Source of the DNA: Leptofilum sp050292445
Lineage (GTDB): Bacteria > Chloroflexota > Anaerolineae > Promineifilales > Promineifilaceae
Direction of reading: 5' to 3'
Assembly: GCA_050292445.1 (NCBI GenBank)
Contig: JBNKLQ010000043.1
Coordinates: 1-30,480 of the forward strand
DNA length: 30,480 nucleotides
Shown here one piece after another: positions 22,544 through 29,919 of the stretch. The position numbers and the translations under genes are program-made. Under the pieces are notes generated by a model. It searched no databases. It worked only from the letters and a program-made list of their open reading frames with translations, and had not been told where the DNA came from. Numbering within the stretch: position 1 is the stretch's first letter; every line of letters begins with the position of its first letter.

Positions 22544-23017
22544 ATGATGGCACGGCAAACGAGAGAGCAGATTAAACGACTCAACGCCCTCACCGAAGCT
22601 CAAGCAGCTTTGGGCTGGGGCGTCATTTTGGTTTTAGCTGCGCTACTAGGCACCATTTATGTGAGCCAGGCCAGCCGCATTGCTTCAGTGGGTCGTCGCG
22701 TGCAGATTTTGCAAAACGAACTTACTGAGCTTAAGCGGCAAAACAACGATTTAGAACGAGACATTGCTGCCGCGCAGGCGTTAGACAGGCTGCAAGCGGA
22801 GGCAATTCGTTTAGGGTTTGTCGAAGCAGACCCGGCAGACATTGAGTACATTATTGTGCCGGACTATCCGGCAGAGTTAGAAGATACCGATCCGTTGGAG
22901 ATACCTCCCACAGTTACGGCCGTTCCGCCACCGGTCGAAACCGTACGAGAAGCGCTTTGGCTCTATTTGAGCGATCGGTTCAGCGACTTTATAAGAGGCG
23001 AAGCTCGTGAACAATAG
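22544..23017 (+). CDS. ftsL: FtsL/DivIC-like septum protein
   Basis: 157 residues: short basic cytoplasmic N-terminus, one helix (about 24-45), then a heptad-like coiled coil (about 48-90: RVQILQNELTELKRQNNDLE), the pattern of FtsL/DivIC septum-initiation proteins, and an acidic Pro-rich C-terminal tail longer than usual. The assignment rests on architecture and on position between rsmH and ftsI, since FtsL sequences diverge strongly. It would bridge FtsB/FtsQ-like partners with FtsW-FtsI. It overlaps ftsI by 11 bp. A second ATG directly follows the first (22547). Confidence 0.8.
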   Translation: MMARQTREQIKRLNALTEAQAALGWGVILVLAALLGTIYVSQASRIASVGRRVQILQNELTELKRQNNDLERDIAAAQALDRLQAEAIRLGFVEADPADIEYIIVPDYPAELEDTDPLEIPPTVTAVPPPVETVREALWLYLSDRFSDFIRGEAREQ

Positions 23018-24701
23018 CCAAAAAAGACGCATGTGGATCATCGTTGGCGTTCTGATTTTTGCCGCCCTCATCATAGTGGGGCGGCTTGTGGCGTTTCAGG
23101 TCGTGCAAGGGCCAGAATGGGCTGAGCGCGCCGGGGATGAAATTCTCGTCGTGGCCAAGCCAGATCGTGGCGCTATTTATGACCGCAACGGTGCGGTGCT
23201 GGCCGCCAACACCGCCGATTACCAGATTGGCGTCTCCCCTCGGCTGGTGACCGAATCTGAAGCGATGGCTACCGACCTGGCCCCCATCTTGCAGCAATCC
23301 CGCTATGAAATTTTGGGCGTGCTGCAATCCGATCAATCCTTTGCCCTTCTCTCAGGGCGCGTATCGGCTGAAGTCGCTGATTTGGTGCGCGCCCTGCCCT
23401 ACGAAGGACTGCAAATCGATCCCCTGCCCCGTCGTTTTTACCCACAGCAAGACATGTTGTGCCACACCCTGGGCTACGTCGATTTTGACGGCAACGGCGG
23501 CAGCGGTGTAGAAGGTTACTACCAGCGCGAACTCGCTGGTGAAGCAGCCAGCGCTTTAATTAACATCTCCCCCCTCACCTCCCAACAAAGCGTCATCGCC
23601 CATGAGGGGGCCGATCTGGTCCTCACCATTGACCGCTCCTTGCAGCACACGGTTGAAACACACCTGCAAAATGCGCTGGAAGAATATCGCGCTGCTAGCG
23701 GCAGCATCATTGTGATGGATCCACAAACGGGTGCGATTTTGGCCATGGCCAGCGCCCCCTGCTACTCACCTGCCGAATTTTATGACACGAACCCCAAATT
23801 GCTGCTAAATCCAGCCGTGAGCCAACAGCATGAACCAGGCTCCGTCATGAAGCTAGTTACGATGGCCGCCGCGCTGGATTCCGGCGTGGTGACGCCACAA
23901 TCGACTTACTATGATGCAGGCATCCTAGAAGTGGGCGGTCATAAAACATATAACTGGGACCGCAGCGCGCCGGGCACCACGGATATGACAACCTTGCTAG
24001 CCCGCTCGCTGAATGTGGGCGCGGCTACGCTGGCCACCATGATGGGGCCAGACGTTTATTATGATTATTTGCAAAACTTTGGCTTTGGCCGCCCCACCGG
24101 GGTGGATTTAATGTCAGAAGCAGCAGGGACGATGCCTCTGCCGGGTGATGCGTTTTGGACTGAATCGTTTGTCGCCACCAATGCTTACGGGCAAGGTATT
24201 GTCGTAACCCCATTGCAAATGATTACGGCCGTTTCCGCCCTGGCCAACAATGGCACCATGATGCAACCCTATATTGTGCAGGAAATTCGTGGTGAAAACG
24301 GCACCTTCGTTCATGAACCCACCGTGCTGGGACGCCCCATCAGCCCAGAAATTGCAGCGCAGGTAACAGCCATGGCCACAACGGCCGTCACTCGTGAAAC
24401 TCTAGCTGCCCAAATTGAAGGTTATACCGTTGCTGGCAAAACGGGCACGGCCCAAATTGCCGAAAATGGCATCTATCTGCCCGATGATGTCATTGGCTCT
24501 TTCATTGGCTGGCTGCCTGCAGAAAATCCCGAAATTATTGTTTACATCAAGTTGGATCGGCCCCAAACTGCCCCCTGGGGGTCACAAACGGCCGCTCCCG
24601 CTTTTTCTGATTTAGCTAACGAACTGGTCGTCATGCTCGACGTACCACCAGACACCGTCCGCCTGCGGGCTGACGTGATGGCAGCGAGGCAGGATCAGTA
24701 G
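23007..24701 (+). CDS. ftsI: Septal peptidoglycan transpeptidase FtsI (PBP2/PBP3 class B)
   Basis: 564 residues with an N-terminal membrane anchor (about 9-30), a dimerisation/pedestal domain (RGAIYDRNGAVLAANTADYQ) and a transpeptidase domain with all three penicillin-binding motifs: SVMK (Ser279, Lys282), SLN (334-336) and KTGTAQ (478-483). It crosslinks septal peptidoglycan with FtsW. No PASTA domains. The GTG start at 23007 lies inside ftsL (11-bp overlap) with AGAGG 8 bp upstream. The gene is followed by a repeat array instead of the usual murE. Confidence 0.95.
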   Translation: MNNSQKRRMWIIVGVLIFAALIIVGRLVAFQVVQGPEWAERAGDEILVVAKPDRGAIYDRNGAVLAANTADYQIGVSPRLVTESEAMATDLAPILQQSRYEILGVLQSDQSFALLSGRVSAEVADLVRALPYEGLQIDPLPRRFYPQQDMLCHTLGYVDFDGNGGSGVEGYYQRELAGEAASALINISPLTSQQSVIAHEGADLVLTIDRSLQHTVETHLQNALEEYRAASGSIIVMDPQTGAILAMASAPCYSPAEFYDTNPKLLLNPAVSQQHEPGSVMKLVTMAAALDSGVVTPQSTYYDAGILEVGGHKTYNWDRSAPGTTDMTTLLARSLNVGAATLATMMGPDVYYDYLQNFGFGRPTGVDLMSEAAGTMPLPGDAFWTESFVATNAYGQGIVVTPLQMITAVSALANNGTMMQPYIVQEIRGENGTFVHEPTVLGRPISPEIAAQVTAMATTAVTRETLAAQIEGYTVAGKTGTAQIAENGIYLPDDVIGSFIGWLPAENPEIIVYIKLDRPQTAPWGSQTAAPAFSDLANELVVMLDVPPDTVRLRADVMAARQDQ

Positions 24702-24788
24702 CCAGTAATCAGTCAATCAGTAATCAGTAAAAACTGACCTACTGAATACTGACCTACTGAATACTGACCTACTGAATACTGATTACTG
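24702..24788. repeat. ACTGAATACTGACCT repeat array with inverted ends
   Basis: Two full copies and one partial copy of the 15-bp unit ACTGAATACTGACCT (24741, 24756, 24771). CAGTAATCAGT at 24703-24713 is the exact reverse complement of ACTGATTACTG at 24778-24788, so the whole spacer can fold into one stem-loop. It ends directly in the murF start (ACTGAAAATG). Confidence 0.85.
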
Positions 24789-24791
24789 AAA

Positions 24792-26207
24792 ATGTTAACA
24801 CTGGCTCATTTCTTAGAAACATTATCCACTTACGAACCAACTGGCCGCGAGCCAGCTGTTTCGCGGGTGGTAATGGACAGCCGCGAAGCGAAACCGGATA
24901 GCCTGTTTGTAGCTTACAAAGGGGACAACGTAGACGGGCACGATTTCGTCGCGGCAGCTTTTACCCAGGGAGCGATTGCGGCGCTGGTAGAACGGCCGAT
25001 TTCGGAGGAGTTCGCAACGATTGATTTGCGCACCGCCGAGCCACCTGCTGCGCCCTTCAGCGCGTCCACACCTGTTTGCCTGGTGGTTGAAGATTCCATA
25101 GCCGCCTTGCAAGCGTCCGCCAAGGCGTGGCGCGCGCGCTTCCCTGTGGAAGTGATTGGCATCACTGGTAGCGTGGGCAAAACATCTACCAAAGAGTTGA
25201 CCCACGCCGTGTTGGCCAATAGGTATCGCACCTTTAAATCACCAGGCAATCGCAACAGTATTCTGGGTCTGCCCCTGGCGCTGTTTGATTTGCAACAAAG
25301 CGATGAAAAAGCCGTGCTGGAAATGGCCATGTATACCATGGGTGAAATTGCGACCCTGTGTGACATGACAAGTCCTAAAGTGGGTGTGGTGACGTTGGTC
25401 GGTGCAGTTCATTTAGAACGGGCTGGCAGCATGGAAAACATCGTTAAAGCTAAGCAGGAACTGGTAGAAGCGTTGCCCGCAGACGGCACTGCCATCTTGA
25501 ACAAGGATGACACTCGCGTGATGAGCATGGCCGACCATACCCAGGCCCGCATCTTCACTTATGGCTTAAACAATACAGCTGATCTTTGGGCCGACAATAT
25601 TCGCTCAATGGGTTTGGAAGGCGTGCGCTTCACCTTGCATCACAAGAATGAAGAGATGATCGTTCAGGTGCCGCTGCTGGGCCGCCACAGTGTACACACC
25701 TCGCTGCGGGCGGCGGCTGTGGGCCTGGTGGAAGGGCTTACCTGGGATGAAATTTTGCACGGGCTGCGCGACACGCCCGTTCAACTCCGTCTCGTCACGG
25801 TACCTGGCCCTAAAAATTCGCTCATCATCGACGACACTTATAACGCCAGCCCGGACTCTGTGCTGGCGGCGCTGAATTTAATGGATGATTTAGTCGGCCG
25901 TTCCGTGGCCGTGTTGGGTGACATGTTGGAACTGGGCTATTTAGAGGAAGCTGGGCACCGGCAAGTGGGCCGTCGTGCCGCTGAAGTGGCTAAATTACTC
26001 ATCACCGTGGGGCAGCGCGCCCGCTGGATTGGCCAGGAAGCGATTGCCTGTGGCCTGCCCAAAGAAAAAGTGGTGATGGTGGATGATTCGGGTACGGCCG
26101 TATCCACCTTAGAAGAACTCATTGAAGAAAACGATACAGTCCTTGTCAAAGGATCTTTAGGAATGCGTATGGATCAAATTATCAACGCCATTGGACGGTA
26201 CGACTAA
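24792..26207 (+). CDS. murF: UDP-MurNAc-tripeptide:D-Ala-D-Ala ligase MurF
   Basis: 471 residues with three Mur ligase domains: an N-terminal UDP-binding part (MDSREAKPDSLFVAYKGDNV), an ATPase centre (GITGSVGKTSTKE, 123-135) and a C-terminal domain. MurF-specific blocks are SPGNRNSILGLPLALFDL, EMAMYTMGEI and DDTYNASPDSVLAALNLM. It joins D-Ala-D-Ala to UDP-MurNAc-tripeptide using ATP. No Shine-Dalgarno: the ATG follows the repeat array directly (ACTGAAAATG). Its stop overlaps the mraY start by one base (TAATG). Confidence 0.95.
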   Translation: MLTLAHFLETLSTYEPTGREPAVSRVVMDSREAKPDSLFVAYKGDNVDGHDFVAAAFTQGAIAALVERPISEEFATIDLRTAEPPAAPFSASTPVCLVVEDSIAALQASAKAWRARFPVEVIGITGSVGKTSTKELTHAVLANRYRTFKSPGNRNSILGLPLALFDLQQSDEKAVLEMAMYTMGEIATLCDMTSPKVGVVTLVGAVHLERAGSMENIVKAKQELVEALPADGTAILNKDDTRVMSMADHTQARIFTYGLNNTADLWADNIRSMGLEGVRFTLHHKNEEMIVQVPLLGRHSVHTSLRAAAVGLVEGLTWDEILHGLRDTPVQLRLVTVPGPKNSLIIDDTYNASPDSVLAALNLMDDLVGRSVAVLGDMLELGYLEEAGHRQVGRRAAEVAKLLITVGQRARWIGQEAIACGLPKEKVVMVDDSGTAVSTLEELIEENDTVLVKGSLGMRMDQIINAIGRYD

Positions 26208-27199
26208 TGGCATTTGCATTAACCGTTGGCGGCGTCACTTTTCTCATGGCAGTCATCTGGGGCAGCCCCCTGGTGGAACTGATGCGCCGCTTTAAGCTGG
26301 GTGCCCAAATTCGCATCGATGGCCCGCAAACCCACATGACAAAAATGGGCACCCCCACCATGGGCGGGATGCTCATTGTGGGCTGGATTGTGATCATCAG
26401 CATTTTGGTGAACATTGTGCAGTTGGTGCAGGCATTGGAAATTGCCGAAAGCGTTCTGATTCCGCTGGGTGTACTCGTCTCTTACGCGATTTTGGGCGGC
26501 ATCGACGATTATTTGGGGTTGCATCCCCGCCCTCACGGTGAAAAAGGGATGCGGGCACGGGTGAAGATTTGGTTTCAGTTGGGAATTGCGCTGGCAGCAA
26601 CGGCCGTTCTCTACTGGTTTGTCAATGATGGGCATGGCTGGGTCGCCATTCCCACTGTTGAACCTCTCATCGACATCGGCATTCTCTACATTCCGATGGC
26701 CGTCATCATCATTACCGGCACGGCCAACGCAGTAAACATCACCGATGGGCTGGATGGGCTAGCAGGCATCATTGCCGCCACCGCCTTTGCCGCGTATGGC
26801 ATCATTGCCGTCTTGCGTGACCAGCAATTTTTGGTCGTTTTTTGCTTTATCACTGTTGGAGCCTGCTTTGCCTTTTTGTGGTTTAACGCCCATCCAGCGC
26901 AAATGTTTATGGGCGACGTCGGTGCGCAGGCCTTGGGCGGTGCGCTAGGCGTGGTGGCCCTGATGACCAACCAATGGCTCATCCTGCCAATCATCGCCAT
27001 CGTCCCCTTGGCCACGCTGCTCTCCAGCACACTTCAGGTGCTTTATTTTAAGCTCACCGGTGGCAAGCGCTTATTCAAGATGGCACCGCTGCATCATCAT
27101 TTTGAAGCAATAGGCTGGAGCGAAACGCAAATTGTGCAACGCTGGTGGCTTATTGGCATACTCAGCGCCATGATTGGCATTTCCCTGGCGCAGGTTTAG
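26207..27199 (+). CDS. mraY: Phospho-MurNAc-pentapeptide translocase MraY
   Basis: 330 residues, about ten helices. Family motifs: GTPTMGGMLI, the Asp pair in GGIDDYLGL, NAVNITDGLDGLAGI, GDVGAQALGGALG (normally GDxGSLALG) and PLHHHFEAIGWSETQIV. It transfers phospho-MurNAc-pentapeptide to undecaprenyl phosphate, forming lipid I. One-base overlap with murF indicates coupling. Confidence 0.96.
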   Translation: MAFALTVGGVTFLMAVIWGSPLVELMRRFKLGAQIRIDGPQTHMTKMGTPTMGGMLIVGWIVIISILVNIVQLVQALEIAESVLIPLGVLVSYAILGGIDDYLGLHPRPHGEKGMRARVKIWFQLGIALAATAVLYWFVNDGHGWVAIPTVEPLIDIGILYIPMAVIIITGTANAVNITDGLDGLAGIIAATAFAAYGIIAVLRDQQFLVVFCFITVGACFAFLWFNAHPAQMFMGDVGAQALGGALGVVALMTNQWLILPIIAIVPLATLLSSTLQVLYFKLTGGKRLFKMAPLHHHFEAIGWSETQIVQRWWLIGILSAMIGISLAQV

Positions 27200-27279
27200 T
27201 AATCAGTGAGCAGTATTCAGTAAGTCAGTAACTGAAAACTGACTACTGATTCACTGAATACTGATTACTGGTCACTGAA
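27200..27279. repeat. ACTGA-word repeat array with inverted ends (mraY-murD)
   Basis: AGTAATCAGT (27198-27207, overlapping the mraY stop) and AGTATTCAGT (27212-27221) are complementary to ACTGAATACTGATTACT (27253-27269), so the spacer folds into a long stem. It runs into the murD ATG with the same ten bases, ACTGAAAATG, as at murF. Confidence 0.85.
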
Positions 27280-27280
27280 A

Positions 27281-28630
27281 ATGGACGAGTTAAATGGCAA
27301 ACGACTACTCATTCTCGGCCTGGCACGGCAGGGCAAAGCATTGGCCCGATTTGCCACTGAAGTGGGCGCAACCGTAACGATTACCGATTTGCGTCCGCCG
27401 GAAAAATTACAGGGTATGTTGGACGAGTTAAGTGATCTGGATATCCGGTATGTATTAGGAGAACATCCTATGGAACTTGTAGACGAGGCAGACATTTTAG
27501 CTGTGAGTGGCGGTGTGCCGCTGGAGGCGCCGCTGGTGCAAGCGGCCCAAGCCAAAGGCGTGCCGATCACCAATGATTCTTTGGAATTTACGAAGCGGAC
27601 GCCAACGGCCGTTATCGGCATTACCGGCTCGGCAGGCAAAACGACCACAACAGCCCTGACCGGCGTGATGAGCCAGGTCGCCGGGCGGCGTACCTGGGTG
27701 GGCGGCAACATCGGCCAACCGCTCATCGCCGATCTGCACAAAATGGAACCCGATGACGTGGTGGTGCAAGAGCTGTCCAGCTTCCAGCTAGAAATTTGGG
27801 ATCGCAGTCCACACATCGCCACGGTGCTCAACATCACACCCAATCATCTAGATCGGCACAAGACGATGAAGGCGTACACCAACGCCAAAGCCAACATCCT
27901 GCGCCACCAAACGGCCGACGACATTTCCGTTTTGTGCGCCGATGATCCCGGCTCGCTGGCGCTGAGCGCCATTGTGCAGGGCAAGCTGCGGCTGTTTAGT
28001 CTAGTAAATGAGGTAACAGAAGGGGCGATGGTGAAAGACGGCCGTATCCTCATCCGCAACGGTGCCGAGAAAACAGTCTGCTCAGTTGAAGAAGTGCAGC
28101 TGCGCGGTCGCCACAATTTGCTTAACGTGCTGGCCGCCACTACCCTGGCTGACTCCGCTGGGATTTCCACCGAGGCCATTGCCCAGGCCATCCGCACCTT
28201 TACCGGCGTGGAACACCGGCTGGAGCTGGTACGCACCCGGCGCGGCGTGCAGTGGATCAACGACTCGATTGCCACTACCCCAGAGCGTGCTTTGGCGGCG
28301 CTGAACGCCTTTAGCGAACCAATTATTTTGCTGGCCGGTGGCCGTGACAAAGCCATGGAATGGGACGCCTGGGCGGAAAAAGTCACCCAGCGTGTGAAGT
28401 CGGTCATTCTCTTTGGCGATCTGGCCGACATGCTGGCCAAAAAGCTGGCCGATCAAGAGCATCCTGACTTTAAGCAGGTAAACACAGTGGCGGAAGCGGT
28501 GGAATTGGCGGCAGGTACGGCCGTTTCTGGTAATGTCGTTCTGCTTTCCCCCGGTGGCACCAGCTACGATGCTTTTAATGATTTTGAAGAGCGTGGTGAG
28601 TTGTTCCGGCAGTTGGTAAACGATTTGTAA
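27281..28630 (+). CDS. murD: UDP-MurNAc-L-alanine:D-glutamate ligase MurD
   Basis: 449 residues: N-terminal Rossmann-like domain (LLILGLARQGKALARFATEV), ATPase domain with GITGSAGKTTTTAL (113-126), VVQELSSFQLE, NITPNHLDRH, then C-terminal WINDSIATTPERALAAL and LLAGGRDKAMEWDAWA, and SPGGTSYDAFNDFEERGELF, all MurD hallmarks. It adds D-Glu to UDP-MurNAc-L-Ala. No Shine-Dalgarno; the start follows the repeat array. A 14-bp hairpin separates it from ftsW. Confidence 0.97.
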   Translation: MDELNGKRLLILGLARQGKALARFATEVGATVTITDLRPPEKLQGMLDELSDLDIRYVLGEHPMELVDEADILAVSGGVPLEAPLVQAAQAKGVPITNDSLEFTKRTPTAVIGITGSAGKTTTTALTGVMSQVAGRRTWVGGNIGQPLIADLHKMEPDDVVVQELSSFQLEIWDRSPHIATVLNITPNHLDRHKTMKAYTNAKANILRHQTADDISVLCADDPGSLALSAIVQGKLRLFSLVNEVTEGAMVKDGRILIRNGAEKTVCSVEEVQLRGRHNLLNVLAATTLADSAGISTEAIAQAIRTFTGVEHRLELVRTRRGVQWINDSIATTPERALAALNAFSEPIILLAGGRDKAMEWDAWAEKVTQRVKSVILFGDLADMLAKKLADQEHPDFKQVNTVAEAVELAAGTAVSGNVVLLSPGGTSYDAFNDFEERGELFRQLVNDL

Positions 28631-28639
28631 TCGATGGAT

Positions 28640-28672
28640 AGATTGGTCCATTCTTGGAGAATGGACCAATCT
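28640..28672. repeat. Perfect 14-bp hairpin between murD and ftsW
   Basis: AGATTGGTCCATTC (28640-28653), loop TTGGA, GAATGGACCAATCT (28659-28672). No T-run follows, so it is not a typical terminator. It lies 8 bp before the AGGA of ftsW and may modulate ftsW translation or mRNA decay. Confidence 0.75.
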
Positions 28673-28690
28673 TGCCCGACAGGATTTCCT

Positions 28691-29917
28691 ATGACAACAG
28701 TCAACATCGTCCGTAAAAAAAGCAATCGTGTGAACCCGGTTTTACGCTTCCGGTTTGATTACTGGCTGCTGCTGGCCATCGCCGGACTGCTGGTGCTGGG
28801 CATGCTCATGGTGTACAGCACCACCTTTGACTATGGCCTGCGTTTTCAGGACGATGCCACCTACTATTTTCGGCGTCAGTTTTTGGCGCTGGGGTTGGGC
28901 CTATTAGCGATGGTCGGCGTGATGCAGTTCGACTACCACATCTTTCGCCGCTTTTCAGTGCCCTTTTTGGGCCTGACGCTGCTGGGCCTGCTATTTGTGC
29001 TATTTTTCAGTTCCGTTTCTGACCTGGGCGCACAGCGCGGTCTGTACAACGACTCTTACCAGCCTTCCGAAATTGCCAAGCTAGCCATGATCATTTACAT
29101 CGCCCATTGGCTTTCCAGCAAGGGGGATCGCATTAAGCTGCTCACCTATGGTCTGCTGCCATTTTCTGTGATTGTGGGCGTGGTCTGTGCCCTCATCGTG
29201 CGCCAACCGGACCTGAGCACGGCGGGGCTGATTGCCCTGGTTAGCTTCACACTCTTTTTTGTAGCCGGGGCCGATTGGCGGCAGTTTGCCTTGGCCGGGC
29301 TGCTGGGCGGTTCCGTCTTCTTGATTTTAATTAACACGCTGCCCCATGCCCAGGCCCGCGTCGATGCTTACACCCAGGCACTGTCTGACCCCAACCAGGC
29401 CAGTTGGCACGTCCAGCAATCGCTGATTGCCCTGGGGCGTGGTGGCTTCTCCGGCGTAGGGCTTGGTGAGAGCACCCAAAAGTTTGGCCCATTGCCGTTT
29501 GCCCATACCGATGGTGTGTTTGCCATTTTGGGTGAGGAATTGGGCCTGCTTGGTACGCTACTGGTGATTGGCTTGCTAGGAATGCTCGTTTGGCGTGGCC
29601 TGCGTACGGCCGCACGCGCCCGAGACGGTTTTGGCTTTTTGCTAGCAATGGGCATCACCTGCTGGATTGTGTACCAGGCATTTATCAACATTGCGGTGAT
29701 TACGGCCGTTATTCCCTTTACCGGCATTCCGCTGCCATTTTTAAGCTACGGCGGTACGTCCCTGGCCATCACCATAGTGGGCGCGGGGATATTGCTCAAC
29801 ATCTCGCGGGATTCAGCATTACAAAAACGGCCGCAAACCAGCGATGTGCGTGAGCGACGACAAACCAGAAGCACATCCCGACGGAGCAAACGGCCGTCGG
29901 TCACAGACAGGTTCTAA
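28691..29917 (+). CDS. ftsW: Septal peptidoglycan glycosyltransferase FtsW (SEDS family)
   Basis: 408 residues from the ATG at 28691, which has AGGA 6-7 bp upstream. An upstream ATG (28634) would translate the hairpin and is rejected. About ten helices. SEDS motifs: YYFRRQFLALGLGL, YNDSYQPSEIAKLAMIIYIA, RQPDLSTAGL, FAHTDGVFAILGEELGLLG and GIPLPFLSYGGTSL. It polymerises lipid II at the septum with FtsI. A basic C-terminal tail (about 380-408, RRQTRSTSRRSKRPS) is unusual but common in actinobacteria-like FtsW. murG starts 2 bp after the stop. Confidence 0.95.
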   Translation: MTTVNIVRKKSNRVNPVLRFRFDYWLLLAIAGLLVLGMLMVYSTTFDYGLRFQDDATYYFRRQFLALGLGLLAMVGVMQFDYHIFRRFSVPFLGLTLLGLLFVLFFSSVSDLGAQRGLYNDSYQPSEIAKLAMIIYIAHWLSSKGDRIKLLTYGLLPFSVIVGVVCALIVRQPDLSTAGLIALVSFTLFFVAGADWRQFALAGLLGGSVFLILINTLPHAQARVDAYTQALSDPNQASWHVQQSLIALGRGGFSGVGLGESTQKFGPLPFAHTDGVFAILGEELGLLGTLLVIGLLGMLVWRGLRTAARARDGFGFLLAMGITCWIVYQAFINIAVITAVIPFTGIPLPFLSYGGTSLAITIVGAGILLNISRDSALQKRPQTSDVRERRQTRSTSRRSKRPSVTDRF

Positions 29918-29919
29918 AC

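Noticed and set aside
24702..24788. Repeat array as a CRISPR
   Set aside because: The 15-bp units are directly adjacent with no spacers, and no cas genes are nearby.
28082..28669. Minus-strand open frame opposite murD
   Set aside because: murD is unmistakable on the plus strand; the opposite frame has no family features.
28634..28690. Longer ftsW reading frame starting at 28634
   Set aside because: It would translate through the 14-bp hairpin into non-family residues; the ATG at 28691 has an AGGA and begins where FtsW similarity begins.
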